NCBI GenBank assembly: GCA_017461055.1
Contig: JAFTZI010000093.1
Location: 1 to 44,335 of the forward strand
Length of the DNA: 44,335 bases
From: Clostridia bacterium
GTDB lineage: Bacteria; Bacillota; Clostridia; Oscillospirales; CAG-272
Reading direction: 5' to 3'
The stretch's first letter is position 1, and each line of letters starts with the position of its first letter. The notes below the pieces were generated by a model, which saw only the letters and a program-made list of their open reading frames with translations, was not told the origin of the DNA and did no database searches. Shown in pieces: positions 41,881 through 44,335 of this stretch. Made by a program: the position numbers and the translations under genes.

Positions 41881-42756
41881 ATGAGTTGGCGTATTGTAGC
41901 TATCAAAAGCAAATCAAAGCTGGATTATAAAATGGATTACTTAGTCGTAAGAAATGAAGAAAAGGTAACAAGAGTGCACATTAGTGAAATTGCGATTCTG
42001 TTGATAGAATCCACATCTGTTTCTATGACATCATACTTATTAGTGGAGCTTGCAAAAAAGAAAGTCAAGGTCATTTTTTGTGATGAAAAAAGCAATCCAA
42101 TAAGTGAACTGTGTGGCTTATATGGTAGCTACGATACAAGCCGAAAAATTAAAAATCAAATAAGCTGGAACGAGGAAACCAAAAAACTTGTTTGGGCAGA
42201 AATTGTAAGAGCAAAAATCAAAGGTCAAATCTCTAATTTAAACGAGTCTCATCAAAAAGAACGAGCAATGCTGGAGGCATACGCAGAAGAAGTGCTGCCC
42301 GGAGACGTAACAAACAGAGAAGGTCACTCAGCTAAGGTATACTTTAATGCTTTGATGGGGAAAAGCTTTTCAAGAAGTGATGATTCTGTTGTGAATTCTG
42401 CATTGAATTACGGTTATGGGATTGTATTATCTGCATTCAACAGAGAAATTGTTAGTTATGGATATATAACACAGCTTGGGATTTTTCACAGAAATACATT
42501 TAATGCGTTTAACTTGTCGTGCGATTTAATGGAACCGTTCAGACCTATTGTAGATAAAGAAGTCTTAAAATTAGAGCTTACAAAATTTGAACACGAAGAA
42601 AAAATGCAAGTGCTGAATATTTTGAATGAAAAAATTTTGATAAATGAGCAAAGCCATTATCTCTTAAATGCAATACATATTTATACAATGAGCGTAATAG
42701 AAGCCCTTGAAGAAAACGATACTTCGAAAATAAAGAACCCGAACTATGAGTTATAG
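41881..42756 (+). CDS. cas1: CRISPR adaptation integrase Cas1 (type II-A)
   Basis: A 291-aa Cas1, starting 10 bases after cas9 with AGAGGT in between. Metal ligands are Glu147 ([12 protein letters not shown]), His203 ([14 protein letters not shown]) and Glu218 ([12 protein letters not shown]), in line with E149/H205/E220 of S. pyogenes Cas1. With Cas2 it would insert new spacers at the leader end. It overlaps cas2 by 11 bases. Confidence 0.96.
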   Translation: MSWRIVAIKSKSKLDYKMDYLVVRNEEKVTRVHISEIAILLIESTSVSMTSYLLVELAKKKVKVIFCDEKSNPISELCGLYGSYDTSRKIKNQISWNEETKKLVWAEIVRAKIKGQISNLNESHQKERAMLEAYAEEVLPGDVTNREGHSAKVYFNALMGKSFSRSDDSVVNSALNYGYGIVLSAFNREIVSYGYITQLGIFHRNTFNAFNLSCDLMEPFRPIVDKEVLKLELTKFEHEEKMQVLNILNEKILINEQSHYLLNAIHIYTMSVIEALEENDTSKIKNPNYEL

Positions 42757-43066
42757 ATTTATGAGAATACTTCTGTTTTTTGATTTACCAACTGAAACCG
42801 GTACAGATAGGCGAGAATATTCAAGATTTCATAGATATCTGATAAAAAATGGATTTATGATGATGCAGGAATCCGTCTACTGTAAATTGTCCTTAAATGC
42901 AAAGGTTCAAGAATCGGTTTTAAACAATATAAGAAAACATAAACCGCCGAAAGGACTTGTACAACTGTTAACCGTTACAGAAAAGCAGTTTGCAAAAATG
43001 GAGTTCTTGGTAGGGGAATATAACGGAGATATTATTAATTCTGATGAAAGGTTTATCGAACTATGA
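42746..43066 (+). CDS. cas2: CRISPR adaptation protein Cas2
   Basis: A 106-aa ferredoxin-fold protein. [26 protein letters not shown] at residues 11-36 is the Cas2 signature, with the conserved Asp13. It bridges Cas1 dimers in the integration complex. Its last codons overlap csn2 (ATGA at 43063-43066). Confidence 0.96.
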   Translation: MSYRFMRILLFFDLPTETGTDRREYSRFHRYLIKNGFMMMQESVYCKLSLNAKVQESVLNNIRKHKPPKGLVQLLTVTEKQFAKMEFLVGEYNGDIINSDERFIEL

Positions 43067-43731
43067 AGCTTGCACATTATTTGTTGAATGACCCCATATC
43101 TTGGGAGAAAATTAACATAAATACTCTGGTAATTGAAAATTCTAAGCAATATAGAGATTTTTTAATGGAGCTTTACAGACAGTCTTTAGGTGAAACCGGG
43201 AATTTTGTTCTATCTCATGATTTGGAAATATTCAACATACAAAAAAGCGTTGAATTTATTGAAAGCATAATAGGTGTGAATGCCGAAAATAACAAAAAGA
43301 TTTTAACAGCCATAACTAAAGAATTAACTGAAATTGCCATAAATGATTATAATGCGGAGGTTATGCAAGCATATAATGCGTTAAATAGGTTAATTTCAGA
43401 TTTGATTTTTAATTCAGGCAGAGATTTATTATTTGACGAAATTAACGATATTTCTCAGTTACTTAAGCTGTACAATATCAGACCGGATTTTGATAACTTG
43501 TCTTTAGCAGAAAAAGTCCTATTGTATATGGAGCTTTGCGAGAAATATTTAAAAAAGACACTCTTTGTATTTTTGAATTTACATTCGTATTTTAGTGATC
43601 AGGAACTGGAATTGATTTTTAAAAGCTTTGTGTATAAAGGGCATAAAGCTTTAATAATCGAAAGATATGACGTAAAAGCATCTAAATTGGAGAATAAAAG
43701 AATTATAGATAAAGACCTTTGCGAAATATAA
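43063..43731 (+). CDS. csn2: Type II-A adaptation protein Csn2
   Basis: A 222-aa Csn2, the gene that defines subtype II-A. The N-terminus [17 protein letters not shown], a helical middle ([13 protein letters not shown]) and the P-loop-like fold end [36 protein letters not shown] are typical of the short S. pyogenes-type Csn2. It forms tetrameric rings around DNA ends and helps Cas1-Cas2-Cas9 acquire spacers. Its stop codon touches the array leader promoter. Confidence 0.93.
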   Translation: MKLAHYLLNDPISWEKININTLVIENSKQYRDFLMELYRQSLGETGNFVLSHDLEIFNIQKSVEFIESIIGVNAENNKKILTAITKELTEIAINDYNAEVMQAYNALNRLISDLIFNSGRDLLFDEINDISQLLKLYNIRPDFDNLSLAEKVLLYMELCEKYLKKTLFVFLNLHSYFSDQELELIFKSFVYKGHKALIIERYDVKASKLENKRIIDKDLCEI

Positions 43732-43833
43732 TTGCAAAGGCAGATAAAATGTGTTATAATTAGTTAGCCTCATTTTTTGAGGCACTGCTGTATAAATTCA
43801 CGCGTAGGTAGTAACGTTTTCTCAAAATTTGAG
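43732..43833 (+). promoter_or_regulatory. CRISPR leader with pre-crRNA promoter and leader-end motif
   Basis: Promoter TTGCAA (43732-43737), 17 bases, TATAAT (43755-43760) starts one base after csn2. The transcript would start near 43767, at a hairpin GCCTCA-TTTTT-TGAGGC (43767-43783). The leader ends in ATTTGAG (43827-43833), a motif I recall as the leader-anchoring sequence of II-A systems, here half of a palindrome CTCAAAATTTGAG (43821-43833). Confidence 0.82.
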
Positions 43834-44335
43834 GTTTGAGAGTAGTGTAATTTTGTACAGTAGTAAAACGGTACGCCAACCGTATCGTTCTACGCATATG
43901 TTTGAGAGTAGTGTAATTTTGTACAGTAGTAAAACTATTTCTAAAGCTGAGAATATGGGTGTACCGTTTGAGAGTAGTGTAATTTTGTACAGTAGTAAAA
44001 CATTTGATCGAGGAATAAGCTTATCTCATCCGTTTGAGAGTAGTGTAATTTTGTACAGTAGTAAAACCTTTAGCGACAGATACCGTACGGTACCTGTGTT
44101 TGAGAGTAGTGTAATTTTGTACAGTAGTAAAACGACAACTGGGAAGAATTTATGGGCGAGAACGTTTGAGAGTAGTGTAATTTTGTACAGTAGTAAAACT
44201 CGTAGCCAACAGAATCAGCTTGTAACAGAGTTTGAGAGTAGTGTAATTTTGTACAGTAGTAAAACGAAAACTTATAGAGAATCATTGCAAAATAAGTTTG
44301 AGAGTAGTGTAATTTTGTACAGTAGTAAAACCCAG
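43834..44335 (+). CRISPR. Type II-A CRISPR array, 8 repeats seen, open to the right
   Basis: Eight identical 36-bp repeats start at 43834, 43900, 43966, 44032, 44098, 44164, 44230 and 44296; each begins GTTTGAGAGTAGTG and ends CAGTAGTAAAAC. Seven full spacers are all exactly 30 bp; the eighth begins at 44332 and is cut by the window edge. No repeat shows a mutation, so the trailing, older end is probably not reached. Repeat orientation (GTTTGAGAG at the 5' side) and the leader agree with plus-strand transcription and pairing with the tracrRNA. Confidence 0.98.

Noticed and set aside
36717..43731. New CRISPR subtype or an extra cas gene before cas9
   Set aside because: The DUF11-type gene is separated by a strong bidirectional terminator and has no link to CRISPR; the cas genes are the standard II-A set.
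44070..44285. Minus-strand open frame with three FYYCTKLHYSQT repeats
   Set aside because: It is the translation of the CRISPR repeats on the non-coding strand; there is no ribosome binding site.

Overview
The window looks like the chromosome of an anaerobic, spore-forming, low-to-middle GC Firmicute of class Clostridia, probably an uncultured gut lineage. The evidence is a CotJC-type spore coat/manganese catalase tail at the left edge, an electron-bifurcating NfnAB pair, a [FeFe]-hydrogenase maturation operon (hydE, hydG, hydF), a YlbF-family protein between miaB and mutS, AGGAGG-type ribosome binding sites, many TTGACA/TATAAT promoters with 17-base spacers, and several small dispersed repeats of kinds often seen in Clostridia. 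The genus cannot be named from sequence alone.

Layout. 1-3.5 kb: end of cotJC, then an NADP operon (NAD kinase, NfnA, NfnB). 3.5-5.5 kb: a lipoprotein with six Cys/His repeats fused to a trypsin-like (HtrA-type) protease domain. 5.6-14.9 kb: a tightly packed housekeeping run (Gfo/Idh/MocA oxidoreductase, coaE, lytic transglycosylase, M18 aminopeptidase, KHG/KDPG aldolase with an extra C-terminal VOC-like domain, prfA, Sua5-type tsaC, a topoisomerase A subunit, a 56-aa lipoprotein). 14.9-17.6 kb: an accessory patch with small palindromic repeats, a HELGH metallopeptidase-like protein and two divergent two-TM proteins, ending at tRNA-Leu(GAG). 17.8-27.0 kb: a small membrane protein, then miaB, ylbF, mutS, mutL, tgt and a polysaccharide deacetylase. 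27.0-32.9 kb: hydrogenase maturation genes behind a leader that looks like a transcription attenuator, followed by a cupin and a GH28-like beta-helix protein. 33.0-35.7 kb (minus strand): sn-glycerol-1-phosphate dehydrogenase, glycerophosphodiesterase and a HAD phosphatase/PMM, translationally coupled. 35.8-37.6 kb: a class-I glutamine-amidotransferase-like hydrolase whose terminator is split by a 116-bp MITE-like element, and a DUF11-type protein.

37.6-44.3 kb: a complete and apparently active type II-A CRISPR-Cas locus: tracrRNA on the minus strand, cas9 (1315 aa, all nuclease residues present), cas1, cas2, csn2, a leader with its own promoter, and an array of at least eight identical 36-bp repeats with 30-bp spacers that runs off the right edge. 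The crRNA:tracrRNA geometry (6-bp lower stem, GA/AGGU bulge, nexus hairpin) closely matches the S. pyogenes plan.

I see no gene cluster that is clearly a new class of system. The best leads are non-coding: the hyd leader with two mutually exclusive structures, a cas9 promoter whose transcript would be antisense to the whole tracrRNA, a mobile element sitting in the loop of a terminator, and clusters of palindromic repeats. All function calls rest on motifs read by eye; no database search was possible.
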